From Uloborus plumipes (lineage: Eukaryota > Arthropoda > Arachnida > Araneae > Uloboridae), in assembly GCA_038373865.1 (NCBI GenBank), contig JAXGGA010005835.1:1-64000 (forward strand): a stretch of DNA of 64,000 nucleotides. The letters run 5' to 3'. The translations under genes and the position numbers were made by a program. Below the pieces are notes generated by a model. That model had not been told where the DNA came from and searched no databases. It worked only from the letters and a program-made list of their open reading frames with translations. Numbering within the stretch: the stretch's first letter is position 1; every line of letters begins with the position of its first letter. Positions 38,700 to 54,023 of this stretch are shown in pieces.

Positions 38700-40261
38700 C
38701 ACTGCTCAAAACAATTAGGGGAGCACATGGTTTTAACAAAATTACGCAAATATGTATACCAATAAGTAGCATAAAATGCATCGTTTTTAATTCAAAACCT
38801 ACCAGGAAACGGAATAAGATAATTTTATGAACAAATTAAAGTTAATGAGGCCAAAAACCAGAAAAAGAAGATAAGTGCGGAAATCGGGATGTTGCAGAAG
38901 CGTCCGTTTTATTGCCGCAACTGTTAAATTCGATAGCGCAGTAGTTTTTTTACATTTTTTTCTGAAGACAAGGTTACTTGAGAATGTCTCAACAACGTGA
39001 TTTACTGGAATCCATGCCATGGCATGTTATAGGCAGGCTGGAATCCGGGTAAACACAACGTTGTGTCGCGGATGATGTTGGAGTCGTCAGAAGTATTGCA
39101 AGGCTGTGGAAACGATTCCAAGAAACAGGAAATGTTTGACATCGATCAGGGCAAGGTCGGCCATGCGCCACTACAGCAACTGATGACCAGTATATACGGT
39201 TAACAGCCCGTCGAAACAGAATAGAGAATGATACGCATCTGCAAAGGCAGTTGCTCTTGGCAATATTACGAAGGGTGTCCAGCCAAACAGTACATAATGG
39301 GCTTCATGAGGGAGGGCTCTATGCACGTAGGCCAATGGTCTAAATTTCGTTGACCCCACACGACTGTGTGGCCAGAAGAAGACGGACTGCTGAACATCGA
39401 AATTAGGAGCAACATGGTTGGAGCCAAGTGCTGTTTACAGAGGGGTTGCAATTCAGTCTGGAGAGTGACAACGGACTTGTTCTGGTATGGAGGGACAGGG
39501 GCACTCGAAATAATCCCGCGTTCGTTCGTGAAAGGTCACAAAACAGACGAGCTGGTTGGGTGGTATGGGGTGGAATCAGCATAGGCGGACGTACGGGCCT
39601 GCATATCATTTGGAATGGCACTTTGACGGGCCAAAGGTATGCAGACGAGATACTGAGACCTCATGTCATCCCTCACGCTGGAGCTATTGGATATTCCTTT
39701 GTTTTTCAAAACGATATTGCTCGACCGCTGAGAGCTCGTCTGATGGAGAACATGCTTGAAACTGAAAAAATACAGCGTATGGAATGGCCAGCGTGCTCTA
39801 CTGACCTGAATCTAATCAATCATGTTTAGGACATGGTCGGACAATGCATTGCTGAGTGACAAAGGTCGCCTGTTACTGTCCGAGACTTGGAGATTGCACT
39901 TCTTGAGGAGTGGAACAGTACTCCCCAAATTCATGCCCATAAGCTTATCGCATCCATACCAAACAGGTGTGCAGCAGTCTTAGCTGTTCAAGGAGACCAC
40001 ACGCCTTATTAAAACACATGCAACATGTCTAAACAGTACCTTTTTTTCATTTTTTACATGTAACCAAAATGTTGCCCAAAATCACCTTTTTATGTTTTTT
40101 CCACATTTTCAAAGAATTCAAGATTAATTCCAAAGTTTTTAGGTCTTTTTTTCTGTATTGTGCATTGATACACGCGTACTATCCATTGTACGCCAATCCG
40201 TGGCTGTCTTGCACGGTTTTCTTCACATTTTTGCTTGCTCCCCTAATTGTTTGGAGCAGTG
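38700..40261 (+). mobile_element. Tc1-like element, 1.56 kb, copy 1
   Basis: Ends CACTGCTCAAAACAATTAGG and the inverse CCTAATTGTTTGGAGCAGTG, with GGGAGCA just inside. TA borders both (38698-38699 and 40262-40263). It is the same family as 59857-61415, alike throughout. A broken transposase lies on the plus strand. Confidence 0.95.
38984..40012 (+). pseudogene. Tc1-like transposase, copy 1, broken
   Basis: Starts MSQQRDLLESMPWHVIGRLE and hits a stop by codon 23. It then shows the helix-turn-helix part (VGVVRSIARLWKRFQETGNV), a GQGRP linker and a long open stretch from 39428. FTEGLQFSLESDNG stands where the family has the first catalytic Asp (an Asp-Glu motif lost here). GGRTGLHIIWNGTLTGQRYA follows, then FQNDIARP (second Asp kept, next residue Ile rather than Asn). 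LNLINHV stands where the Glu is expected: the residue is Asn. It ends GDHTPY and TAA at 40012. Second Asp to third position is 34 residues, the classical Tc1 spacing. Several stops make it inactive. Confidence 0.9.
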
Positions 40262-40263
40262 TA

Positions 40264-43200
40264 CATTAAAGTCAAATCTATAAAAGTCCCGATTGATTAA
40301 AATCAACAATTATTTATTAAATGGAGATAACAAGAAAAAACAACTACGCTCTCAAAATTTGGAAATATTTTTAAAGAGGGAAAGTGGTTGATAGCGAAAA
40401 CTTTGCTCTTGTAGCCAAAGTACCTTACCATTAGTGATTGCAACTGAGTTGAAACTGTATTAAAACAATGTAGAATGAAATATGTATACAGAGTGACTTA
40501 CTGTATATGTTTAATGTATATACATAACTAGAGTAGATGTCTCAAGTGCCCTATTTTTATTAAAATAGAAATTGAAGATTACTGTCTCACATGTTTTCGC
40601 GAGACCTCCGTCGTATCTGCGCACGCACCAAGTCTCTTCTGACTTTCTCGAAATAGGGGGGAAAGGCAACGAGGAAGTAGCAAGCGAACAAAAACTGAAG
40701 GCATCGGGAAGTGCGCATCCTTAACCTACCTCCCCTTTTTCAAATGGAAGCGTTCGTGGCTGCCAGGCGCACAACACGCAAACAGACAGTATATGCAACG
40801 TTTAAAAAATTACAAATATCAAAAATAATTTTGACAAGCTTCCCCATCAGAGGGAAGAGTTGAACTTAATTTTTTTATTATTAATTATTTTTAGCAGTAG
40901 TAGAGTACTAGTATTGCCTGCGTCTTCATTCAACTTTTCCCAATACCATGGTGCTTCAGCCCATTGCCAAAATTTAACGTCTACATCCAAGTTATGATGA
41001 CCAGGTTTGAATGTTTAGGAACAAAGCCCCTCTCATGACCACTGTTCACGTTTTTATTCTGAAAATAAAGCACAGCAATTATACTGTAAAATTATATCCA
41101 CCTATTTCTGAACTAGAAACTATTTCTATATTTCTATACACGATATTGAAATAGTTTCTGTTTCAGAAAAGACAAAACTTTTAAGCTCTTGTATTCGCCA
41201 ATAAAAAGAATTTTTCTAAAAGTTAAATCACGTGGCATTTATCCTTTTGAAACGTCGAAAAGATTTTCTCCAATTTAAGAAAACTATCCATCTGTGTGAC
41301 GAACGCTTGTTAAATAAAATATTCCATTATATATTTTTTGTTCTCATTATTTACAAGAGGCTTTTTTTTTCTTTTTATCGTTTTTGTTCTCAAAATCGCC
41401 ATTTTGACAAATTTTGCTAATCTGCCTATTAAAACCTCGCTCGGAGGCAATTCATATAAGTTCGGAAAAGTTCCTTTTTATTCGAAGAAAAAGAAAAAAT
41501 GGCTAAAAAGAAAAAAAGCGTCAGGAAATATTCTAATGAAGTATCCATTTGTATCAAAGGAGTGAAAATTTTCATTGATGTGCAGCAGGTGCGAAGGGAA
41601 TAAGGGCTTTATTGATGCTCATAAATCATTAATGATGAGAAAAAATATGAACTCACTTAAGCTGATAGAAATGTGTTAAAATGGAATAACTTAAAACGTA
41701 CGTGTTTGTCGAAATTCATTATTAGAAGTTGTTATTTCCGTAACGAAGTATTTTTTGGCGAAATCTGAAATTGGAAGTAATGCATAATAAATGTCGTAAA
41801 CTAGTTTGCTTGTGAAATTGCATAATTTTCTAAAAGTAATGTATTCTGTATTGAAAGAATAATTGAGTAAAACATAAGTTCAAAACAAAGAATCGGGAGA
41901 AAATATTTTCTCTTAACTACTACAGGTTCATTTATTAGGAATATTTATATGCAAAATAATATCGGTATAAATAATAAAACATATTTGTCACCTTCTTTCT
42001 TGTAGAGCAAATAATAACTGCAATCAATCAAAAGAAATGCATACAGCTAAACTAGTTACTCAACAAAATTTTGTATTTACTAGAAATGCATTTTTTTTAA
42101 TATTAAATGAATAAAATAATAAATTATAGGGAAAGTTATTCAGACACAAATTGGAATTTAGTTTATTTATTTAATAACGCACCCATTGTTTTTAACAAGT
42201 GTTAGAAGATACGCTAGAATACAATATACGCTCAGAGTCATTATTTCCAAACTATTAATTTAAAAAAATGTCTGAATTAACTTTTTATATTATTTTCAAA
42301 GACAACTGCTCACCATGTGTTGTAGCCGTACGTGTAATAGAATTAACTAGCAAAATTATTAAGAGTGACTATTCATAAAAGTTAGATGCTTATAAAACTC
42401 AAAGTTGAACCTCATTTCCGTGAATTTTTTAACAGGAAATAAAATTAGTTCAAACTATACCACTGTTCTCCAGATTAATGACAAAATTGGGAATCTTGGC
42501 GAAACTATTGCGAGCTAATTACTTTTATACATATAAAGTTTCAAAATAAGTAAGAATGAATCCTTATAAATAGTCATTCCAGCCCCATGTTTGCTGATAT
42601 TTTAGATAATAATACTTGTTTCTTTTATACATCAAATTAATAATGAAAAATATACAAAAATGTCATTTTTGTTCACATGTGCCTCCCCTATTTGTTTTTT
42701 AGCACAGTAGTACGGATTTTTATCTAGATTTAGGAAGATTAAATCTAAAGTTATTATTGGTTTGAGGATTTTTTAACTTCATTTGTTATCACTTGTAGTA
42801 AAATTTTGATGTTTTACGTGCGCTGTTTCACATGAATTATTGTTTAAGACGTATGAAACAACATTTGCTTTAAACAAAAGTAAATTTTCTTTTTTTTTTT
42901 TTTTCAATTCAATAAAATGTTTGAAGTCACTGACTGCTGTTTCGCAACTGCAAATAAAACTAAATACTGTGGTTCAATTTCTCAATCCATTTCCCTCTGA
43001 ATAAACGTGTCGCTTCCCTTACCTGCATAAATTGAACTCCAGCTCCAATAAATTTCTTGCAGTAATGCATTTCATTATAGTTCAGTCATAAAGGGAACAG
43101 TGTGTCAAAATTTAATGTCTTGCGATTGCTTAAATTAAACTAAGCAGTATCCTTGATAACACATGTACATTTTTCATCAAGTACTTAGTGGCTGTCAAAT

Positions 43201-44883
43201 TTAGAACAATCATTATTTGTCTAAATTATCGTCTTTGACTGAAATTTAGAAAAACGTAAACATACTGCTTAATTATTAAGTTAAAGAAAACTAAACAATT
43301 AGTATTTGTGTAGAAAAGCAAGAAAATAAAACCAGTGCATTTTAAAGTTTTAAAAAATAACTAAGAATGCGTCATATTCTTAGAAATATTTCAGTATTTT
43401 TTAACATTTCATTATTTTTCAATGAATAGAAAACTATATCAGAATTCAACTTCAATGTTTAAAGATTCAGAAGACGTTAGAATGTCAAAAATATGTTTCA
43501 ACGCAATGAACTCAGTTAATATTAATTTAAAAACTCAGTTTTAACGCAAAATACACTAAGGCACAATAGCCTCAAAATTAATTTTAAACACGTCAGATAT
43601 TGAAAGACAGGAGCATAAAAAATTAGTTTCATCGGAAGACTCTGAAAACATTAGTTTCAAAATTCAGTATCGACGTTAACCGATGCTGAAAACCATTCAT
43701 CTACTACTTTCTGATCTTCTTAGGTAAAAAACCTTCCGCGCATTTACGCATGCGTCAGGTCTTCTATGATCTTACCATAATAGGGGTGTTAGGTAAGATA
43801 ACAATAAAGGGAAGACTAATAAAAATCATTTTGAGCCGTATCAAACAACGTGGAACGATGCTTATTTCAAATACATAGTTCAGTTGAATATGTCAAAAGG
43901 AGATAGCAAATACAAGTTTTAAATTGAAAACTTAGGAAAGTTATTACTCACAACCCATCAAAACCCTTTTTTAAGAGGAACTGTTCGCGAATGCCAGGCG
44001 CGGCTTTCACGGACCGACAGTACATTGGCAATCCAAATTACTAAACATCACTAGTTTTCTTGACTTAAAAAAGATAATGCCCATTATTTATATTTGGCTT
44101 TTAGCTAGATCCTTATTTCAGAAGTCAAAGAGTTTTTTTTAGCTTATTTTAATTAAATTTACTGATGTGCATTAAATTTTCCCCAAAGATGGATCAAATC
44201 TTCGCCGAAACAAACGAGCCAAATACGAGCCCTCCACACTGTAGAAAATTAATTCACATATAATTCCAATTTGGTGGCATGATATTCTACCTAATCACTT
44301 ACAAGACATTAGATGAACGTTTTGATTTATCAAACGGAAACAACTGGTTTACATTACGCAATTACCCTCCACATCTATTTTAGTATACGCAAGTATCGTT
44401 AGCATGATTTATATCTTGTTGTGATTAGTTGTGTTGAGAATGAATAAGGTAAACATGATTCACACACGATATGCTATTTCTTTTGAAGTATTACTTCTAA
44501 TGCATCTCTTGGAAAAGTATTTTCTAATGGCGCTTTCCAAAGAAATTACATAAGAATTAAATGCTGTATATTCCAATCTCATAATATCTATAGTTTTACT
44601 TTACAGGCAAAAAATGCAATTCTAGCAAGATGTTCTTTGTAAAATGTGTATCTTCAACAACTCACTAAAGGACTTATGGCTACACTGTAAAACAAAATCC
44701 TAGCCCATTGAAAAATCTTAAGGAACTATAAAGGTGGATAGTTAGAAACTTTTTCGAGAATGTCGATGACTTAATTAGATACTGCCAGTAAGGGTTCACA
44801 TCATTAAGTTATTAGAGATAGCATACAGGCAGGCATACCCACAGAGGGGGATAATGGCGCAAGTTGTGCCATCAAAATTTGGG
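40264..44883. other. Intergenic DNA, 4.6 kb
   Basis: Two diverged copies of one GC-richer segment can be aligned at 40590-40800 and 43730-44030. Shared words include GTTCGTGGCTGCCAGGCGC against GTTCGCGAATGCCAGGCGC, and ACAGACAGTA against ACCGACAGTA. Their ends and nature are unknown. The rest is AT-rich with no gene seen. Confidence 0.4.
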
Positions 44884-45170
44884 GGGAGGAACTAATTTAA
44901 TTATTTATTTAAATTATTTATTGATTTTTTTTAATTTAAATTATTTCTGTTATTTCTTTATGATTATTTTATTATTTATTTATTTACTTATTTCGTGTGC
45001 GTGTGTGTGTGTGTGCTTGCAATGTCTGGAAGGGGAAAAAAGCCACTCTATTCTGCGCATAATTCGAGCATAAAAAAATTAATAATATATAAAAAAAATA
45101 GTTATAATTTTAAAAAAATAAATAAGTAATATTTAAAAAAAATAAATAATATAAAAAAAGGGATAAAAAT
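44884..45170. repeat. AT-rich low-complexity region with inverted symmetry
   Basis: The left part consists of TTATTTATT units (44890-44995) and the right part of AATAAATAA units (45070-45170), so the two can pair. A (GT)n run at 44997-45016 lies between. G-runs border it at 44880 and 45226. Confidence 0.6.
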
Positions 45171-46211
45171 AAAAAGCACAAGAGGGTTGTGAAAAATTTT
45201 GGGGGAATTTATGCTATTGAGCTTGGGGGGGGGGGGGGAGGGGATGGACATCGTGCATACAGGTCTTTCATGTCAAATTAAGAGCAATTCTAGAACACCC
45301 CTATTTTGATTCAGCAATTCTTCTGAATGTAGCGAGTCTTTTAATTGTATTTATTTTTTACCCCTAATAAAATAGTTGGAAAGTATTTCTTTTTAAAATG
45401 CTCAATTTTTAAAATACAAATCCATTTAATGTTTATGGAATAATACAAACTAATTCACATAACAGCTATAGTTCAAAGAAAATATCTCTGTTCCTAACAT
45501 TTATCGCTTTTCATTCACCCAATCTTTCATTATATTCTCTTGCTACTAAACAATTTTCTCTCAAATATGGCAAGATGTAGACGTTATTGATTTAGGGGAA
45601 AAGTTTTCTCCGATTCTGACCAAAGTAATAAATTTGGCCTGAATATTTCCCAATAAAGGAATTGTCTTCTCTTTATTAATAGGACGGAATTATTTCTTCC
45701 CTGTTAAAATTGACATGAACTTGGAGAATATTTGCTGCTTAAGAGTCTTTATCATGAAAAGGGTTACTTTATGAGAAACAAAACTTAATATTCGGCCTTC
45801 AATTAGTTTTTAAAGTACATACATATCTATTTTTATTCTTGCTGCCTTTATTATTTAATAAATAACTAATATTTTTCTATTTATATTTTTGAAATAAAAT
45901 AAAATTATTTTGCTTTTTTTCCAGAATTTAGTTATATATTTGAAAGAAAATAAATTAGTAAATTTTTACTTGTAGAATAGTTTGAAAAAAACTGCTGACC
46001 TGTGAACAATAAAAAGTAATCCTTTAAGAATCAGCTCAAAAACATTTTGCTCAAACAAATGTATCAAAAAAGAAAAAAAAACGTAAGGTATTCTCCAAAT
46101 TTTTGCAAATACATAACATGTAAAAATAAATCTTCAAACTTTAAAATTTGTCTGCCAAGTCTCTTTTCATATTTGCAGGAAGTTTAAAAATACTAGAACA
46201 GAAGAAACGAA
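45171..46211. other. AT-rich intergenic DNA
   Basis: A G-run at 45226-45243. Nothing else recognised. Confidence 0.4.
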
Positions 46212-46213
46212 TA

Positions 46214-48591
46214 TGAGCCAATATTTAGAAAAGTGCCAATTTGAAGTTGGAGTTTTCTGAAAAAAAAATTTTTTGCAGAAAAAAACTAATGTTGGATTTT
46301 AAGTCTAAATTGGGTCTAAATGCAAGAAAATAAAACGGGTGAGGTCAAGGAAGTTATTTACCCCCTCTTTAGATTACTCACTTTTAAGCCGTTACAGATC
46401 TGATGAATGTTACAGATCTGATGTTAATATGAGTTACATATTTGAGTTTATGCTTTCAGTCTTCGTTAACATTAGGGATGCACCGATTAATCGGCAGTAC
46501 CGATTAATCGGCCATAATCGGCCACTTTACCGATTATTAATAATCGGCAAAATCGGGCCGATTAATCGGCGGAAAAAATATTTTTTAAATATTATTTTTT
46601 AAAGTAAATCTTCACTAAGAATATATGATGAATAATTTTATTAACAGTAATAATAATCCTCACCGTTGATGTAAAGTTTTTAATACATTAATTCTCCTAT
46701 TTTGAATAAAAATACACATAGTTAATGTAGCAACATTTTTCATGTGTCGATACTTTTCTCCTTGCTTTTAGATAATCTTCAATTTTCACAAAGAATAAAA
46801 GTTATTGTGGAATTATATAGCTACTAATAATTGAAAAATTGAAACTGAAAGAACTTCAAAATTGGATTGATCAATGCTCACCACGCAGATTCCTCTCTCT
46901 TTTTTTTTTTAAATTTTCATGTCTAGTTTACATAATTAGCAATGTGTTAATGCAATATTATTGACGATAATGTGAAAATTAGTTCAGAGAAATTTGATAA
47001 GTTTTTGAAATTATTTTGGGAAAATTACGAAAATGAAAAAAAAAATTAGGAACTATTTTAAAAGTTAGAATTGCAAAAAAAAACGAAGAAAAAACTAACT
47101 CTGAAATTGATAGTACTGAAAACAACCATTTTAACCATTAATCGGCTTCACCGATTAATCGGCCGATTATCAACTGCCGATTAATCGGTAATCGGTAATC
47201 GGCCAATTTGCTTATCGGTGCATCCCTAGTTAACATCTCTAAATATGATATCATTTCATTGCATTTTTAACATAGAATTAAGATAATTATAGTAAAATAC
47301 ATATATTAGGCTAAAAAATCAAATTTCATTGTAAAAAAGCATTTCTTGGAAATAAAAATGAGCGATAAGGTTTTTAGATAAAATAAATTATGAGATTTCC
47401 AAATGCAAGCTAATAAAACATTTGTTTTGTTTTGAAACAACACACAACTTCAACTTTTTCAACACACAGCTCTGCTGCTTGCTTTTCTTTAATTAGTTGC
47501 AGGAAATTTAATTTCTTAATCAGAAATTCAAATTTAGCATGCTAGTTATTATCTAGTTGTTTAGCGAAGTTATGAGAAATTGAAGCACCAAAATAAATAA
47601 ATAAATAAAATAATAATAATTAATTAACTTAATTTCTGCAGTGTCAATTTTTCTTTTTTTACTAACTTCTATTGTTACGTCATACAAACCACAAATGAAG
47701 CAATTGTACTAAAACTCATTGCTTTTCATTTTTTAAGAACAAAAATATTCAATATATATGGCTAAAACCTATGATTTTTGCTTTTTATAATTCTGAAACG
47801 TGTGAGTTAGTTCTGTAACATATTCGCTGTTTTTCAATGTTACCGCTCTGACTGTTACCGATCTGACAAACTGACAAAGTTTTTTTTTTTATTTCCGAGT
47901 CGATCGCACTAAACCAAAATCAAACACGTGGTTATTTCACTTGTAATAAAGGACTATACTTATATGTAAAATAATTTTTAAAATAATAAAAACTGCGCAT
48001 TTTAAGCGTGTTACCGATCTGATGACTCAAATCACACACATTTTATAAAATCACTTTAAAAAATCTTACCTACAATTTTAGATGCAGAAATGCAAATTTT
48101 TAATTACGATTCGATAAAACATCCCACCAGGTACTCGGTATCACGTGGTATAGGTGCAGGAAATGATTTTGGGAGCCTAAACATAGATCGGAAGTTATTG
48201 CTACCACTCTGACGGCGGAACTTGGGACACGCTTATTTCGCATCGGCTAGAAAATCAGAAATCGATTAAAACAAAAATGAAGTAAAATATTAATAAAAGG
48301 GTAAAAATAGAATAGTTTTGTGTGCAAGTGCATTTTTTTTGGAAGTTAGAAAGTGCGCATGACCTGTTTGCATGCTAAGCTTTGCTACTGGGAACACGTT
48401 ACCGATCTGATTTTTGATGTATAAAAACAATATTTTCTGAAGAAAAAAATTTTTTTTTCTGATGTTATTAGATGAACTGAAAGCAGAACCTTATCTTCTT
48501 TCTGGGGAAAATTAGTTTTTTAACTTGTTAATGAAATACTAGTGAAAATTTACTTGCGACTCAAATTGGCACTTTTCTAAATATTAACTCA
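46214..48591. mobile_element. TA-flanked element with GTTACCGATCTGAT words
   Basis: The left end TGAGCCAATATTTAGAAAAG and the inverted right end TGAGTTAATATTTAGAAAAG both continue TGCCAATTTGA. TA borders both sides (46212-46213 and 48592-48593). The word GTTACCGATCTGAT and variants occur seven times, all on the plus strand: 46391, 46409, 47839, 47854, 48010, 48200 and 48398. It is interrupted at 46473-47228 by a hAT-type MITE. No transposase frame is visible. Without the insert it is about 1.6 kb. Confidence 0.75.
46473..47228. mobile_element. hAT-type MITE rich in CCGATTAATCGG, copy 1
   Basis: Inverted ends TAGGGATGCACCGATTAATC and GCTTATCGGTGCATCCCTA, with a perfect 8-bp target duplication GTTAACAT (46465-46472 and 47229-47236). 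Both subterminal regions are packed with the 12-bp palindrome CCGATTAATCGG and its halves. The interior is AT-rich and non-coding. 8-bp duplication plus TAGGG ends point to the hAT superfamily. Confidence 0.92.
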
Positions 48592-48660
48592 TATACTCAA
48601 TTCCCTTAAACAGTTAATAGCCTATATTAACTATATTACAAAACAATACATTAAAAAATC

Positions 48661-49477
48661 TGGTATGGACCCCACACTACTTCCTTTTACGTGTAAATTT
48701 CTTAGTAGTTGCCTAAAGTGTTAAAAAGAGTGCTTGGAGTGAGCAAGGTAACAATTCAAATATTTACACCCCTAATCTGCCACAAAACAATGCAAAAAAT
48801 GTTTTACAATGGTTAATTTTCTAAATATTGCCGATTTTAATATCATTCAGTGAATTTTTCGCAAAATATCGCCAATAGCGCCAAGTTGAACCCAAATTCA
48901 ACAAATATTTTCTTTCGCCAAATTTGTCGCCACCTTGGCGATATGTCGCCAATTTGGCGTCAAACACTTGGCAATCAAAAGCTTGGCGACATATCGCCGA
49001 GTGATTGCGCCAATTCATATCACTTGAGTCTGTATTGAAATTAATACTGATTTACCCCAGTAAAGGGGTAAAAACACCCCCTTGGGAACATTCGAATGTA
49101 ACCACAAGGGGAGGTGCACAACTAGACTATCCTCAGAGCATATATACCGAACTAGAAGCTTCTACGGCATATAGCTTTTGAGTTATGCGACACACATACA
49201 TACATACGCACATACATACGTACATACAGACGTAACGAGAAAACTCACCGTAATTAACTCGGGGGGGGGATGAAAATGATTTGGGAATGGGAATGAATGA
49301 ATGATTCGGCTCTGTATATGTTAGTAGGTACATAGGTACATATGCACGTGCTGACAGGTCGAAAAAAAGCTACTGAACATTCATTCGGGGGTGAGCAAAA
49401 TCAAAATTTAAACCAAAATTTGTGAGATTTTTTTTTTTTTCGCAATCAAAATACGTCCTTTACTACGTAAAAGGAAG
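48661..49477 (-). repeat. Dispersed repeat with ACTTCCTTTTACGT ends, copy 1
   Basis: The left edge (TGGTATGGACC...ACTACTTCCTTTTACGTG) and right edge (TACTACGTAAAAGGAAGT) carry the same 14-mer in inverted orientation. Inside are reiterated TTGGCGATATGTCGCC-type words (48880-49010), a GGGTAAAAACACCCCCTTGG block and a CATA microsatellite (49192-49232). A second copy lies at 55128-58098. I recall repeats with these ends as common in arthropod genomes. Class unknown, with no coding frame. Confidence 0.6.
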
Positions 49478-51710
<2,233 letters not shown>

Positions 51711-52584
51711 TCCTATACTATAATACGAGGAATGGCTGCCAAGTCGCCCCAGAATGAATAAACTCCGGTAAACTTGGGGGTCTGGGGTGTTTGGCCACGA
51801 GGAATCGATTGTCGCCGGTTTTGAAGCGCTACGGTCGAGCAGTTCGGAGTTACAGATAGGATATTTTTCTTTGTTTATTGTCTAATAAGTTTCAAGCGAT
51901 AACGTGCTGCCATCTATAGCCAATATGGCGAACTAATTCCAAATATTCGAATTTCCAAAAAAGCATTTAAGGAACGTGCACGGAATGCTCTACGTCGCGT
52001 TTTCAAGAGTCAAGCGTCAAAGTGCGTTGAAGATCCTGCTGCCTCCTGAGAATCCAACCCACACCCGAAACTTCGTATGGAAGGAAGTCCTGAACAAGAG
52101 AAACTCACCAATCGTACCTACTTCTCCGACAAGAAACTACCTGGACAACATGGAAGACTTCGCAATCGATGATTTATGTTTATTATGTTTATGCTGTTAT
52201 AGGTTTATAACATGTTTCTTATGTATGTATATATGCTTGGTTTTTATAAATAAATTTGTCAAAAATATTGAACTTCAACACACTTCAATCTTTACACTGC
52301 TCACTCTGTACCATTTCTTTAATTGTATAATTTTTTGTTATCAATTACATTTTATTTCCTATGACTTTTCAAACTTTACCTTTGTATAGAATAGTTCCCT
52401 TTCCTAACTCTAACTTTGTTTAGAATAGTTTACAATGGTGCACTTTAACCGGTTATCTTTTTACCAATGGTTTCACAAATTTTCTTATGGCATGTATTGT
52501 TTTGATAAATCACAATTGAAAATTTAAATCTTCGAGTTAGCTTCGATACCTTTTTTCTCCGAGTGGAGCTCGGTCACCCGCTGG
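51711..52584 (+). mobile_element. Short Helitron with both termini
   Basis: The 5' end is A|TCCTATACTATAATACGAGG at 51711. The 3' end is a hairpin CCGAG-TGGAG-CTCGG (52559-52573), seven bases, then CTGG (52581-52584) and host T. This is the Helitron signature of 5' TC, a 3' hairpin, CTRR and insertion between A and T, without target duplication. At 874 bp it retains only the end of the Rep/helicase gene and cannot move alone. Confidence 0.85.
51976..52155 (+). pseudogene. C-terminal tip of a Helitron Rep/helicase
   Basis: The frame reads HGMLYVAFSRVKRQSALKIL at about 51979-52038. This matches the conserved closing motif of PIF1-type helicases in Helitrons, where Gly-x-Leu-Tyr-Val-Ala-x-Ser-Arg-Val is motif VI, the arginine-finger region. 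A family-typical short tail follows (TRNFVWKEVLNKR), and then the frame drifts into AT-rich 3' sequence up to 52389. The Rep domain and helicase motifs I-V are absent, so this is a 5'-truncated gene kept near the Helitron 3' end, as expected for its position in full elements. The window start as given is a GTG, an artefact of truncation. Confidence 0.8.
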
Positions 52585-52917
52585 TTATTAGCTAATTGAA
52601 AAATTGTCAGATAGTTGTATTCACTTGTATGGATTCCTCTTCTAAATAAATTATGCAATATGCAACTGCGTTTGGCAATATTTTTTGTTATTTTTCTTTA
52701 CGCTCATTGCTTAAACATAGTCATCAGAGCTTATTGAAAGCTCCAAATAGCTGCTATAGAAGACATTATGATCTAAAACTTGTTTCTTTTAATTGAAGTG
52801 TATTTTCCTTATTTGGAGCTGTAGTTAGAGAACACTATTCTTAATGAAAGGAGTACATAGCTTAAAATATAGTTAATAAAATGTAAATATGTTTTATGAT
52901 TTCTTTACTGAAAAAAC
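52585..52917. other. Intergenic DNA
   Basis: Nothing recognised between the Helitron and the next MITE. Confidence 0.4.
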
Positions 52918-54023
52918 TAGGGATGCACCGATTAATCGGCCATAATCGGCCACTTTGTTGATTATTAATAATCGGCAAAATCTTGCCGATTAATCGGCGA
53001 ATTTTTTAATTTTTTAAAATTATCTTTTAAAGTATACCTTCACCAAGAAACTATAATAAATTGTTTTATTAACAGTAAATAAATGTAATTTTCTGAAATC
53101 TTTACTATAACATACAGTATGAAAGTGTGTACAGAGTAAAAACAAAACAAATAGTTTATAGAAAACGTAAAACTGATTGGAATATTAAAAGATAACCATC
53201 TGCAAATTCCTGAAATTTTAAGTTGAAATTCAAAAACATGAATATTTATTTCATTTATAATCAGTCAAATTTTGCTAATCAACCGGTGGAAAAGATGTTT
53301 TACATAAAATTAATTCAACGATGTTTGAACACAATATTACGATGGATAAATTTATAAACAAGAAATAAATAATTTTCTGCAAACACAAGAATTACACGTT
53401 TACGAAAGCGTAGTGAGTAAAAGCAAAACAAATAATTCAAAGAAGGAAATACAAAATAATAATAATAATAATAAGTTGCTTCTCAGTTGATATAAATTAT
53501 TTAATAATTTAATATTCCTATTCCGAATAAATCTACACTTATAGACAATGTTGCAACATGTTTCATGTCTCGATATTTTCTCTTTGGCTTATTGCTTTTA
53601 AATAACCTATAATTTTCAAAGAACAAAAGTCTTGAATTAAATGGCTCCTTATCGTTGAAAAATAAATTTAATTTAAGAACGCCCCTAAATTAAAGTACTC
53701 ATCACAGCTCCCCCCCCCCCCAATTTGTTTTAATAACTATTATGTCTAGTGTGTTAATGTAATTTTATTTACAAAAATATTAAACAATTTGCAAAGGAAG
53801 TTGATAAAATTTTGAAATTATTTAACATGGAAAAACGGAGAACAACAAATCTTTTGTCAAAAACAATAAGTTACCATTTCTAAAAATCGGAATTATATTA
53901 GAAAGAGAAAAAACAGTGTGGGTGAAATTGGTAATATTAAAAATAATTAACCCGAACATTAATCGGCTCTGCCGATTAATCGGTAATCGGTAATCGGCAA
54001 ATTTGCTTATCGGTGCATCCCTA
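52918..54023. mobile_element. hAT-type MITE rich in CCGATTAATCGG, copy 2
   Basis: Ends TAGGGATGCACCGATTAATC and TTATCGGTGCATCCCTA, same family as 46473-47228, but 1106 bp with a longer, different centre. Flanking 8-mers GAAAAAAC and CTATAAAC agree at only half their positions, so the duplication has decayed. C-run at 53711-53720 and an AAT microsatellite at 53457-53473. Non-coding. Confidence 0.88.

Noticed and set aside
51976..52389. Full 137-codon frame as a gene
   Set aside because: Only the first ~60 codons match a helicase tail. The rest is AT-rich Helitron 3' sequence rich in Phe, Leu, Ile and Cys.
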